From positions 1 through 39,939 of the forward strand of contig CAAGQJ010000018.1 of NCBI GenBank assembly GCA_900772095.1: 39,939 nt of DNA, read 5' to 3'. Made by a program: the position numbers and the translations under genes. This stretch comes from Bacilli bacterium. Lineage in GTDB: Bacteria > Bacillota_I > Bacilli_A > RF39 > UBA660. This document shows positions 14,346 to 21,579 of this stretch, in pieces. Below the pieces are notes generated by a model. It worked only from the letters and a program-made list of their open reading frames with translations, was not told the origin of the DNA and did no database searches. Numbering within the stretch: the stretch's first letter is position 1; each line of letters begins with the position of its first letter.

Positions 14346-15137
14346 ATGCAAGAAAACAATAAAAAAACTTTGATTTTATCAGTATTAGGTGTTTTAGTTT
14401 TAATTATTGCAGTAGTTGGGGTATCATTTGCTATGTATAGTTTCTCTGCTGCTGGAACACGTGAAAACGTAATTAAAACTGGTACTGCTTCAATTTCATT
14501 TGATAGTGAAGGAAAGTGTGAAGGTTTAGCTGAAGGCGAAACTGCTACTGATTATAAAGATTGTGAAGAAAAAGGTGGAACTTGGACTAGTCCTAATACA
14601 ATTAAATTAACTAGTGAATACCCTAAGACTGTTGCTAAAGGTTTAGAGAATAATGCTGTTGCATTTGAAGTAACTACTGATTATCCTGGTGATATGATAG
14701 TAGACTATGCTTTACAATTTGTTGATGTTAAAGCTGGTGCTCATAATTTAACTGAAGACATGATTATGTTACAAGTTAAGAAAACAGTTGGTGAAACAGT
14801 TACTTATCCAATGGGAGCTGCTGATAACGGAGCAAAATTTAGTTCTGTTAAAGATAAAACTAATGCTTTAACTGGTGCAACTACTGGATATGTATTTGAT
14901 TCTGGTTCATTTACAGCAAAAGGTACAGTTAGTTATGAATTAAAAGCATGGGTAAGTGATGCTTATGATTTATACTATGGTAATCCTGAATATGCTGGAA
15001 CTTGTTCTATAGCTGGCAATGATACTGCTACTGCATGTCAAACTGCTGGTGGAACTTGGACTCAAACTAAAGCTACTGAAGCTGAAACATTTACTTTCAA
15101 AATTAGAGTTATTGCTGCTCAAAGAACAGGAGCTTAG
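14346..15137 (+). CDS. TasA/camelysin-like secreted protein with two Cys-GGTWT modules
   Basis: The 263-residue product is a paralogue of the preceding gene. Its signal peptide (SVLGVLVLIIAVVGVSFA, cleavage after Ala29) and post-cleavage pattern (IKTGTASISF) match. Two insertions share the pattern Cys-x(10-14)-Cys-x3-GGTWT: residues 58-81 and 220-239. Each pair could form a disulfide loop. One follows the first beta-strand and the other precedes the last, so they may be adjacent in the fold. A strong terminator follows, separating the two putative fibre subunits from the rest of the cassette. Function beyond the family is unknown. Confidence 0.78.
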   Translation: MQENNKKTLILSVLGVLVLIIAVVGVSFAMYSFSAAGTRENVIKTGTASISFDSEGKCEGLAEGETATDYKDCEEKGGTWTSPNTIKLTSEYPKTVAKGLENNAVAFEVTTDYPGDMIVDYALQFVDVKAGAHNLTEDMIMLQVKKTVGETVTYPMGAADNGAKFSSVKDKTNALTGATTGYVFDSGSFTAKGTVSYELKAWVSDAYDLYYGNPEYAGTCSIAGNDTATACQTAGGTWTQTKATEAETFTFKIRVIAAQRTGA

Positions 15138-15142
15138 TATAC

Positions 15143-15173
15143 AAATAGTGTAAAATTTACACTATTTTTTTTT
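15143..15173 (+). terminator. Strong intrinsic terminator within the cassette
   Basis: AAATAGTGTAAA (15143-15154) is exactly mirrored by TTTACACTATTT (15156-15167) with continuing Ts. It likely makes the first two cassette genes more abundant than the downstream ones. Confidence 0.85.
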
Positions 15174-15244
15174 ATTTAAAAAAATACTATTAAAAAATGG
15201 TAGAATGTGGTATCATAATTATATAGAGTCTGTAGAGGTGAATT

Positions 15245-15916
15245 ATGAAAAAAGAACAAAAGGGTGAGTTAGATTTAGCAAGTCGTGAAGTTGCTGATAT
15301 AGTAGCAGATGAAATACTAAAAAATGATGATAAATCTAATCGTAGATTTTTAATATTTTTACTTATATTTATTATACTTTTATCATTTTTAATTTCTAGT
15401 ATATCATTTGCTATTTTTAATTCTTATGATTCTGGTTCAAATAATACTATTAATGCTGGTTCTGTTTTATTTTCTTTTAATGAGGGCTCAAATTATATTG
15501 AGATATTGGATGCTTATCCTACTTCTGATAATGTAGGTAAGAGTTTTTCAAAGGATAAGGAGTATTTTGATTTTACTGTTTCGGTTGGATATAGTAAAAA
15601 ATCTAGGAAAGATAAATTAAATTATGAAGTAACATTAATTCCTATGAAGGAAAATACTTTATCTTCTAAGTATATTAGAGTATATTTAACAGAGAATAAT
15701 AAAGAAGTAATAATTAACAAGAATGCAGTTAATAATTTTTCTGATTTGGAAAATAGTAAAATATATCCTACTGGTAAAGTTTTAATTCGCAAGAAGGCAA
15801 ATAAGAATATGATTAATGATTACAGACTTCGTTTATGGCTTTCTGATAAGTATGAACTTTCTGATAAGTCTTTAGAGTTTAAATGTAAAGTAGCTGTTAG
15901 TACTTATATTAATTAG
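15245..15916 (+). CDS. TasA-like protein with extended cytoplasmic N-terminus
   Basis: The 223-residue product starts with about 34 charged residues (KKEQKGELDLASREVADIV...), then a hydrophobic segment ending SSISFA, the SipW-type cleavage pattern, then IFNSYDSGSNNTINAGSVLFSF. The mature part shares the DAYPTSDNVGKSF...YFDFTVSV and DYRLRLWLSD segments with the first cassette protein. It may be an anchor or minor subunit for the fibre. The start ATG 15245 has GAGGTG upstream. It is 14 nt ahead of the signal peptidase gene. Confidence 0.72.
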   Translation: MKKEQKGELDLASREVADIVADEILKNDDKSNRRFLIFLLIFIILLSFLISSISFAIFNSYDSGSNNTINAGSVLFSFNEGSNYIEILDAYPTSDNVGKSFSKDKEYFDFTVSVGYSKKSRKDKLNYEVTLIPMKENTLSSKYIRVYLTENNKEVIINKNAVNNFSDLENSKIYPTGKVLIRKKANKNMINDYRLRLWLSDKYELSDKSLEFKCKVAVSTYIN

Positions 15917-15930
15917 AAAGGGGTGAAAAA

Positions 15931-16554
15931 ATGAAGAAAACTTTGGATAGAATTGGTAAAATTATTTCTTCTGCTGTGTTTGTGTTATTGATGATTATAA
16001 TTGTTTTAATAGTGGTATATATTATTAGAGTTAAGTTTTTATCTAATAATAACCGTTTAGGCGAGGTTAAATTAAATTTTTATACTATACTTACTACCAG
16101 TATGGTTCCTACGATTGATGCTGGAGATATAGTAGTAACTTATAAAAATGATAATGATTTATATAATACTGGTGACATTATTACATTTGTTAGAGAAGGG
16201 TCTGCTGCGACTATTACTCATCGTATTGTAGATGTCAGTATTTTAAATGGGCAACGTTATTATCAAACAAAGGGTGACCATAATGCGTCTATTGATACAT
16301 CTTTAGTGCCTGCTTCGAATGTTATTGGTAGAGTAGCTGTTAGGGTTCCAAAATTAGGTTATTTACAACAGTTTTTAGTTACTAAGGTAGGCTGGATAAC
16401 TGCTATTGTATTACCATGTTTAGGAATTGTAATATATGATATTTTAAAGGCTGTTAAACTTGCTTGTGGTAAGACTAAGAAAGTAATAAAAGAAACTGAC
16501 AAGACAATTCAAGCTAGAAAGAATTTAAAGAAGGTGATTGCTGATGGAAGATAA
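15931..16554 (+). CDS. sipW: SipW-type (ER-like) signal peptidase I
   Basis: The 207-residue product has an N-terminal transmembrane segment (about 11-32), the catalytic Ser57 in TTSMVPT, and His97 in THRIVDV where bacterial-type SPase I has Lys. The conserved TKGDHN (Asp116) and Asp122 follow, as does a second membrane segment near residues 148-170. The Ser-His arrangement defines the ER/SipW class, which in Bacillus processes TasA and TapA. Its placement among proteins with SipW-type signal peptides makes these its likely substrates. Start ATG 15931 with AAAGGGGTGA upstream; it overlaps the next gene by 11 nt. Confidence 0.93.
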   Translation: MKKTLDRIGKIISSAVFVLLMIIIVLIVVYIIRVKFLSNNNRLGEVKLNFYTILTTSMVPTIDAGDIVVTYKNDNDLYNTGDIITFVREGSAATITHRIVDVSILNGQRYYQTKGDHNASIDTSLVPASNVIGRVAVRVPKLGYLQQFLVTKVGWITAIVLPCLGIVIYDILKAVKLACGKTKKVIKETDKTIQARKNLKKVIADGR

Positions 16555-17107
16555 TAAATCTTTGGATAATGAGATTTATCAAGATGAAATCAGTGCTGAT
16601 GATATTGTTGTTACTAAAAAAAAGAGTAAGAATAAATTAATAGTTTTCTTTTTTCTATTTTTTCTTGTTTTGTTTCTCGGAGGATTTTATTGTTTGTTTA
16701 GATTTGGTGTTATTAAGTTTAATAATATGCAATATATAAGTGGTAACTTATTTGTAGTTCACTCAGATACTAGATTTGGTTCTAATGTTTCTTCATTTGC
16801 TTCTTATAATAATTACGAGAATGCTTTTTCTTATACTTTTTATGTACAAAATGATAATAAGGATGAATATTCTTATAAGGTTATATTAGTTGATAATGAT
16901 TATCAAAGTAATAAAAAGAATAGTAAGATTTCTTATGAAATACTTAAAAATTCTAAAGTGTTATTTAAGGGTAAACTTGATAATAAAAGTAAAAGTATTT
17001 TAACTACCCAGAGTATTTTACCTAATTCTGTTGATAATTATGAGATTAAGTTGTGGTCAAGTGAAGAAAGTTTAAAATTAGATTTTAAAATTGATGTTGA
17101 AAGTTAG
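16544..17107 (+). CDS. Divergent TasA-like single-pass membrane protein
   Basis: The 187-residue product has an acidic then basic cytoplasmic N-terminus of about 37 residues, one transmembrane segment (IVFFFLFFLVLFLGGFYCLF) and an extracellular beta-rich domain. The domain ends SVDNYEIKLWSSEESLKLDFKIDVE, aligning with the DYRLRLWLSD...LEFKCKVAV end of the preceding TasA-like protein. No SFA cleavage pattern is present, so it probably stays membrane-anchored. I chose ATG 16544, six bases after AGGTGA, over TTG at 16538. It may be an assembly or anchoring partner. That role is inference. Confidence 0.6.
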   Translation: MEDNKSLDNEIYQDEISADDIVVTKKKSKNKLIVFFFLFFLVLFLGGFYCLFRFGVIKFNNMQYISGNLFVVHSDTRFGSNVSSFASYNNYENAFSYTFYVQNDNKDEYSYKVILVDNDYQSNKKNSKISYEILKNSKVLFKGKLDNKSKSILTTQSILPNSVDNYEIKLWSSEESLKLDFKIDVES

Positions 17108-17116
17108 GAGGATAAA

Positions 17117-17809
17117 ATGAAAAGTGTTTTTAAAGAATTTTTTGAACTAATGGGTTATTGTGTTTTGGTTGTGTGTTTCTTATTTGCTTCTTTTTTATTA
17201 CTTATGAATGTATATCATTATAAGGAAGTTACTAGAGTGGAAAATAGAAATTTTTCTCAGGAAAGTAGTTATGTTTCAGTAAAAGACACTGTTAGTAGTA
17301 TTGAAAAGAATGTTAAATTAGTTAATTTTACTGATAATTCAAATGAAGCTTTGGGTGGTAATTTGATTAAAGATGGTATTAATTCATGTGTTACTTCAAT
17401 TAAGAATAGTAAGTTTTATGCTTTAGGAGAGCAAACTTCTATTACAGAAAAGGATGTATATGATATTAATAAAGAAATGTATAATGTTGTTAATAATAAG
17501 TGTTTATTTTTTATTCCTTATTATGTTGATACAACAATAAAAACATATAATGTTGCTACTTCTTATGAGAAAGAATTAAAGGATGATATAGAATTTTCTA
17601 AAAATAAAATTGCTGATTATTCTAGTTTCTTATTTAATAAATCTTTAGGTAATAGTTCTTACAGTTATACAACTAGTATTACAAATTCTACTATTTATAA
17701 TGATTTAAATAGAAGTATTAATTTGACAATTACTAATTATCAAGAGTTAGCTAGAGCTGTTGAAAGAATATCATTATGGTATGTCGATGAGTTTGGAGGT
17801 GCTAGATAA
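17117..17809 (+). CDS. Unknown single-pass exported protein of the cassette
   Basis: The 230-residue product has one N-terminal transmembrane segment (MGYCVLVVCFLFASFLLLMNVY) and an extracellular domain rich in Ser, Asn and Tyr with two cysteines (NSC and NKC) that could pair. I do not recognise the family. The TAA stop overlaps the ATG of the next gene (TAATG), so the two are translationally coupled and may work together. The start ATG 17117 has AGGAGG nearby. The position at the end of the cassette suggests a role in assembly or secretion, but nothing in the sequence shows it. Confidence 0.65.
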   Translation: MKSVFKEFFELMGYCVLVVCFLFASFLLLMNVYHYKEVTRVENRNFSQESSYVSVKDTVSSIEKNVKLVNFTDNSNEALGGNLIKDGINSCVTSIKNSKFYALGEQTSITEKDVYDINKEMYNVVNNKCLFFIPYYVDTTIKTYNVATSYEKELKDDIEFSKNKIADYSSFLFNKSLGNSSYSYTTSITNSTIYNDLNRSINLTITNYQELARAVERISLWYVDEFGGAR

Positions 17810-18282
17810 TGAAAGTGTTTTTTTCTAGATTTTTAGGAATTTTGAAGTATTTGTTGTTGGTTGTAAGTTTTGCATTAGTATTTTATGGAATTGCAGTAAC
17901 TTATAGAAGACTTGATAAAAGTATGACGGAATCTATTCCAATATTAATTCCTTTTGTTGTAGTACTTATTGTATTTATAATAAATTTATTTATTAAAAGT
18001 AAAGTAATTAAAGATAATTTGCTTTATAATGCAGTTTCTGTTATAGTATTTGTAGTAATTATTATAATTTGTATTAGAGCTAAATTTGATACTCATATGA
18101 TTTTGTATTATAAGTATGCAATTGATTTTAATCCTGCATATTTTGCTGATAATTTATCTACAATACAAATGATGCTTTATACTTTAGCAGGTTCTAATGT
18201 ATTACTTATGTTATCAACGTTATTTGAACGTGAGCCTAGTAAGAAAGATAATAAATTAAAGAAAGTTGAAGATGAAAAGTAG
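17809..18282 (+). CDS. Unknown four-pass membrane protein of the cassette
   Basis: The 157-residue product has about four hydrophobic segments (near 11-30, 42-62, 74-90 and 118-138) and a charged cytoplasmic tail (EREPSKKDNKLKKVEDEK). No family is recognised. It starts within the stop codon of the preceding gene and is the last of the cassette; a terminator folds over its TAG. The pairing with the preceding single-pass protein suggests a membrane complex, by inference. Confidence 0.65.
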   Translation: MKVFFSRFLGILKYLLLVVSFALVFYGIAVTYRRLDKSMTESIPILIPFVVVLIVFIINLFIKSKVIKDNLLYNAVSVIVFVVIIIICIRAKFDTHMILYYKYAIDFNPAYFADNLSTIQMMLYTLAGSNVLLMLSTLFEREPSKKDNKLKKVEDEK

Positions 18283-18295
18283 TTTTCATCTTTTT
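18268..18295 (+). terminator. Terminator closing the TasA/SipW cassette
   Basis: AAGATGAAAA (18269-18278) pairs with TTTTCATCTT (18283-18292) around a 4-nt loop with the stop codon, followed by Ts. Confidence 0.8.
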
Positions 18296-18309
18296 AAAAC
18301 AGGTGGTTT

Positions 18310-19107
18310 ATGTATAATGATTTTAAGTTTAAAAAGAAATTTGGTCAAAATTTTTTAGTTGATGAGAATATAGTTAACAAGATTATTAATACTATAAGTA
18401 TTAAAGATAATAATTTAGTTATTGAAATAGGATGTGGTGATGGAAGGTTAACTAGGAAATTGTGTGAACGATTTGATAAGGTTTTAGGATATGAAATAGA
18501 TTTGGATGTTAAGGATAGACTTTTTGAAAATTTAAAAGTTTTTGATAATTATAATATTATATTTGAAGATTTTTTGAGTTCATCTTTAATAAGTGATGTT
18601 TCTAAATATGATTATGATAATTTATATGTTATGGGTAATTTGCCTTATTATATAACTACACCAATTATAGAGAAACTTGTTTTGAGTGGACTTGATTTTA
18701 ATTCTATGACTTTTATGGTTCAAAAGGAAGTTGGTGATAGGATTGGTGCAAAAGTTGGTACTAAAGATTATAGTTCACTTACGGTGTTTTTGAGTTATTT
18801 TTATGATATAAAGAAGGAGTTTATAGTAAGTAGAAATTCTTTTATACCTAGGCCTAATGTTGATAGTATGATTATTTCTTTTAATAAAAGAGAAACTCTT
18901 TATAAATTAATTGATAGGGATTTGTTTTTTAAGTTAGTAAGGGATAGTTTTAAGTTTAAGAGAAAGACAATTAAGAATAATTTGAGTTCATATGATTTAA
19001 ATATAATAGATAATGTTCTTATTAAATATGGTTTTAATTTAAATACAAGGGCTGAGCAAATACCTATTAATGTTTTTTGTGAAATGGCAAATGAGTTAGC
19101 AAAATAA
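18310..19107 (+). CDS. ksgA: 16S rRNA adenine dimethyltransferase KsgA/RsmA
   Basis: KsgA dimethylates two adjacent adenosines near the 3' end of 16S rRNA, a late step of small-subunit assembly. The 265-residue product shows KKFGQNFLVD at the N-terminus, SAM motif I EIGCGDGRLT, catalytic motif IV NLPYYITT and the FIPRPNVDS segment. The start ATG 18310 has AGGTGG upstream. In B. subtilis it follows rnmV; here rnmV is missing and the secreted-protein cassette is upstream. Confidence 0.95.
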   Translation: MYNDFKFKKKFGQNFLVDENIVNKIINTISIKDNNLVIEIGCGDGRLTRKLCERFDKVLGYEIDLDVKDRLFENLKVFDNYNIIFEDFLSSSLISDVSKYDYDNLYVMGNLPYYITTPIIEKLVLSGLDFNSMTFMVQKEVGDRIGAKVGTKDYSSLTVFLSYFYDIKKEFIVSRNSFIPRPNVDSMIISFNKRETLYKLIDRDLFFKLVRDSFKFKRKTIKNNLSSYDLNIIDNVLIKYGFNLNTRAEQIPINVFCEMANELAK

Positions 19108-19125
19108 TGTATTTGTTTTTAATAT

Positions 19126-19160
19126 AAAGCATATAATTTCTTGGAGGGATTATATGCTTT
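19126..19160 (+). promoter_or_regulatory. Hairpin holding the yabG start codon
   Basis: AAAGCATATAAT (19126-19137) and ATTATATGCTTT (19149-19160) are perfect 12-bp complements around an 11-nt loop that contains the GGAGGG ribosome site. The ATG (19154-19156) lies in the right arm. The left arm also contains CATATAAT, which could be a -10. A transcript reading through from ksgA would fold this hairpin. Confidence 0.7.
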
Positions 19161-19948
19161 TTAATTTAGGTGATTTGGTAACAAGAAAATCACATAATCA
19201 TGATATGGTTTTTAAGATAATAAATATAATGGATAAAAAAGTTATTTTAAAGGGCTTAAATATTCGTTTAGTAGCGGATGCTCCAGTGGATGATTTGACT
19301 TTATGTGAGGGCTGTGATAAGGATTATATAGATGGTGATTCTGATTTATTAGACAGAATGGCAAGTTTTAGGAAACTTGATAGGGATGAGTATTTTTATT
19401 TACCTGGTAAGATACTTCATATTGATGCTGATAAGGATTATTTAGATAGATGTATGAAACTTTATAAACAAATGAATATTTTATCTTATGGTATTGTTTT
19501 GAAGGAAGAGGAAATTGCTCGTGATATTGAGAAATATTTAATAGATGTAAGGCCAGATATATTAGTTATAACTGGTCATGATGCTTTTTATGATAAAAAT
19601 GATGCAAATTATACAGATATGAAGAATTATAAGAATAGTTCAAATTTTGCAAAGGCTGTTAATGTTGCTAGAAAGTATGAGAAAGATCACGAGAAATTAG
19701 TTATTATATCAGGTGCTTGTCAATCAAATTATGAGGAATTAATAAGAGCTGGTTCAAATTTTGCTTCAAGTCCAAAGAGGATAAATATACATGCACTTGA
19801 TCCGGCGATTATTGCGTCGAGTATTAGTTTATCGAATAAGAATAAGCCAATCGATTTAATAAATATTTTAGAGAAGACTAAGTATGGAAAGGATGGGGTT
19901 GGTGGTATTATAACTAATGGTACTATGTATGTGGGGTATCCTAGATGA
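19154..19948 (+). CDS. yabG: Sporulation-specific protease YabG
   Basis: YabG is a cysteine-type protease that processes spore coat proteins (and cortex-lytic precursors in clostridia). The 264-residue product starts MLFNLGDLVTRKSHNHDMVF and contains LPGKILHIDADKDYL, DILVITGHDAF, FAKAVNVARKYEKDHEKLVIISGACQSNYEELIRAGSNFASSPKRINIHALDPAI and the final GGIITNGTMYVGYPR, all typical of YabG. The order ksgA-yabG-veg is that of B. subtilis. The stop overlaps the veg start (ATGA). The start codon is inside a strong hairpin. Confidence 0.93.
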   Translation: MLFNLGDLVTRKSHNHDMVFKIINIMDKKVILKGLNIRLVADAPVDDLTLCEGCDKDYIDGDSDLLDRMASFRKLDRDEYFYLPGKILHIDADKDYLDRCMKLYKQMNILSYGIVLKEEEIARDIEKYLIDVRPDILVITGHDAFYDKNDANYTDMKNYKNSSNFAKAVNVARKYEKDHEKLVIISGACQSNYEELIRAGSNFASSPKRINIHALDPAIIASSISLSNKNKPIDLINILEKTKYGKDGVGGIITNGTMYVGYPR

Positions 19949-20163
19949 CAGTAGATAAGATAAAATTATTTATAGAAAATAATATGAATCATCCAATTAA
20001 TTTTAAGTTTAATGGTAGTAGAAATCAAATTGAAGAGTTTTCTGGTGAAATAGTGAATACATATAAATCAGTTTTTATTATCAAAGTAGATGGAGTTCCT
20101 ATTACTAAGTCTTTTTCTTATACTGATATTTTGATAGGAAATCTAGAGTTAACTTTACAATAA
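19945..20163 (+). CDS. veg: Veg protein
   Basis: The 72-residue product is a small SH3-like protein of the Veg family. NFKFNGSRNQIEEFSGEIVNTYKSVFIIKVDG and the final SYTDILIGNLELTL parallel the B. subtilis sequence (ADILTETVELTF). In B. subtilis Veg is highly expressed and stimulates biofilm matrix genes by an indirect effect on SinR. Here it is coupled to yabG by a 4-nt overlap, so it may be co-transcribed with it. It is slightly shorter than Bacillus Veg (86). Confidence 0.88.
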   Translation: MTVDKIKLFIENNMNHPINFKFNGSRNQIEEFSGEIVNTYKSVFIIKVDGVPITKSFSYTDILIGNLELTLQ

Positions 20164-20178
20164 ATTATGTAAATTATA

Positions 20179-20207
20179 TTGATTTTTTTATTTAGTTAAT
20201 ATAAAAT
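20179..20207 (+). promoter_or_regulatory. spoVG promoter
   Basis: TTGATT (20179-20184) and TAAAAT (20202-20207) are spaced 17 bp, followed by AAAGGAGGA before the spoVG ATG. In Bacillus spoVG is a sigma-H gene, but this looks sigma-A-like. Confidence 0.5.
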
Positions 20208-20247
20208 AAAATTAGAAGCAGTTTGCTTTTTAAAAGGAGGACAAGAG

Positions 20248-20505
20248 ATGAAAATAACATCAGTAAATGTGCGTAAGATTGAAAAAGAAGGTTCACGCAT
20301 GAAAGGAATTGCATCAGTTTTAATTGATGATTGTTTTGCAGTTCATGATATTCGTATTATTGAGGGAGATAACGGTTTATTTATAGCTATGCCAAGTAGA
20401 AAAACTGCTACTGGTGGATATCGTGATATAGCACATCCAATTAATCCTGAAACACGTACAATGTTCGAAGAAACTATTTTAGAAGCATATAAAACTGCAG
20501 AATAA
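20248..20505 (+). CDS. spoVG: Septation/RNA-binding regulator SpoVG
   Basis: The 85-residue product is a highly conserved nucleic-acid-binding regulator, starting MKITSVNVRKIEKEGSRMKGIASVLID and containing FVAMPSRK-like FIAMPSRKTATGGYRDIAHPINPETR. SpoVG affects septation, virulence and sporulation in Bacillota. The position after veg follows the Bacillus order (the genes purR, yabJ and ipk between them are absent). Monocistronic, with its own promoter and terminator. Confidence 0.96.
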   Translation: MKITSVNVRKIEKEGSRMKGIASVLIDDCFAVHDIRIIEGDNGLFIAMPSRKTATGGYRDIAHPINPETRTMFEETILEAYKTAE

Positions 20506-20514
20506 TTTAGTTTT

Positions 20515-20543
20515 AAAAAATACATTTTTATGTATTTTTTTTT
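20515..20543 (+). terminator. spoVG terminator
   Basis: AAAAAATACA (20515-20524) pairs with TGTATTTTTT (20531-20540) around a 6-nt loop, followed by Ts. Confidence 0.75.
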
Positions 20544-20575
20544 ATTTTATTCATATATTTAACTGGAGGTAATGT

Positions 20576-20866
20576 ATGGATAAATCATTAGATAATGTTA
20601 GTTATAATCATGGTATAAGTATTAATGAAAGAAAGAGTATTTATATAACAGGAGTACTTAAAATTGATAGTTTTGATGATGAAGAGTTTTTATTAGAAAC
20701 TAATATGGGTTATTTAGCTATAAAGGGTGAAGGTTTGGAACTTCTTAGATTAGATACAAAGGATGGTATTCTTTCTATAAAGGGAGTTATTATTAGTTTG
20801 TGTTATATGGAAAATCTAAAGAAACAGAGTAAACAAAGTAGTTTCTTTGATAAACTTTTTAAATGA
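20576..20866 (+). CDS. yabP: Sporulation protein YabP
   Basis: The 96-residue product has the YabP/YqfC-family beta fold: HGISINERKSIYITGVLKIDSFDDEEFLLETNMGYLAIKGEGLELLRLDTKDGILSIKGVI. YabP is sigma-E dependent in B. subtilis and needed for spore coat and cortex formation. It overlaps the next gene by 4 nt (ATGA), the same yabP-yabQ-divIC arrangement as in Bacillus. The start ATG 20576 has TGGAGG upstream. Confidence 0.9.
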   Translation: MDKSLDNVSYNHGISINERKSIYITGVLKIDSFDDEEFLLETNMGYLAIKGEGLELLRLDTKDGILSIKGVIISLCYMENLKKQSKQSSFFDKLFK

Positions 20867-21141
20867 CTTTATCTTATCAGATATATTCTTTTTTATTTTC
20901 TTTAGGTTTTGGGGTTTTATACTATGTTCTTTTTATTTTTTTTAGAAAGTATTTAATATATTCAAATATATTTTTGAAAATACTATTTAATTTAATGTTT
21001 ATGATTTTTAATGTTTTTTTATATTTAGTTTGTATTATATTAATTAATCATGGTATTGTGAATTATGTTCTTTTTTTATTTTTTTTACTTGGTGTATTCA
21101 TAGGAAAGAAATTATTTACATATTTTAGGTGTAAAGTTTAA
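20863..21141 (+). CDS. yabQ: Sporulation membrane protein YabQ
   Basis: The 92-residue product has three hydrophobic helices and starts TLSYQIYSFLFSLGFGVLYYVLFIFFRK, typical of the YabQ N-terminus (a Q-x-x-F-x(4)-G pattern). It is short compared with B. subtilis YabQ. YabQ is required for cortex formation. Coupling to yabP and position before divIC support the call even though the sequence is low in complexity. Confidence 0.82.
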   Translation: MTLSYQIYSFLFSLGFGVLYYVLFIFFRKYLIYSNIFLKILFNLMFMIFNVFLYLVCIILINHGIVNYVLFLFFLLGVFIGKKLFTYFRCKV

Positions 21142-21206
21142 TCTTTTCTTGTCGTTTGTATTGACTAATCAGTTATTTTTGCTAGAATAATTATAGGAGA
21201 TATATT

Positions 21207-21494
21207 ATGGCTAAGAATAAAAAGAAAAGGGCAAAAAGAATTGTTTTATTTACTATTATATGTAGTTTAATTAATGGCTATATTATTTTATCTATGTTTT
21301 CTATTTTTAAAGATGTTAAATTAAAGAAAGAAGAAAAAGAAGAGTTAACGTTGAAACTTTCTGATTTGAAAGAAGAGACTGAAAGTTTAAAAGTTGAAGC
21401 TAATAAATTACAAGATAAAGATTATATAGGTAAGTATGCTAGGGAAAAATTTTTGTATTCTGGTAAAAATGAATATATATTGAAAATCAAATGA
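21207..21494 (+). CDS. divIC: Septum formation initiator DivIC/FtsB-like
   Basis: The 95-residue product has a basic cytoplasmic N-terminus (AKNKKKRAKRI), one transmembrane helix (about 14-32) and a coiled coil (KKEEKEELTLKLSDLKEETESLKVEANKLQDKDYI) ending in the family motif YIGKYAREKFLYSGKNEYILKI. DivIC partners FtsL and DivIB in the divisome. It lies after yabQ, as in B. subtilis. The start ATG 21207 has AGGAGA upstream. Confidence 0.92.
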   Translation: MAKNKKKRAKRIVLFTIICSLINGYIILSMFSIFKDVKLKKEEKEELTLKLSDLKEETESLKVEANKLQDKDYIGKYAREKFLYSGKNEYILKIK

Positions 21495-21501
21495 TAACTT
21501 A

Positions 21502-21528
21502 GATAATAACGGATGTTATTATTTTTTC
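21502..21528 (+). terminator. divIC terminator
   Basis: ATAATAAC (21503-21510) pairs with GTTATTAT (21515-21522) around GGAT, followed by a T run. Confidence 0.8.
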
Positions 21529-21579
21529 TATTGATTTTTTTTTTATCTTATATTAATATATTTTAAAAGAGAGGTTTAA

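Noticed and set aside
14458..14463. CACGTG with parS-like flanks in the second TasA-like gene
   Set aside because: Only the centre and one arm match (AACACGTGAAAAC), with no dyad beyond the core. It encodes conserved-region residues, so it is probably chance.
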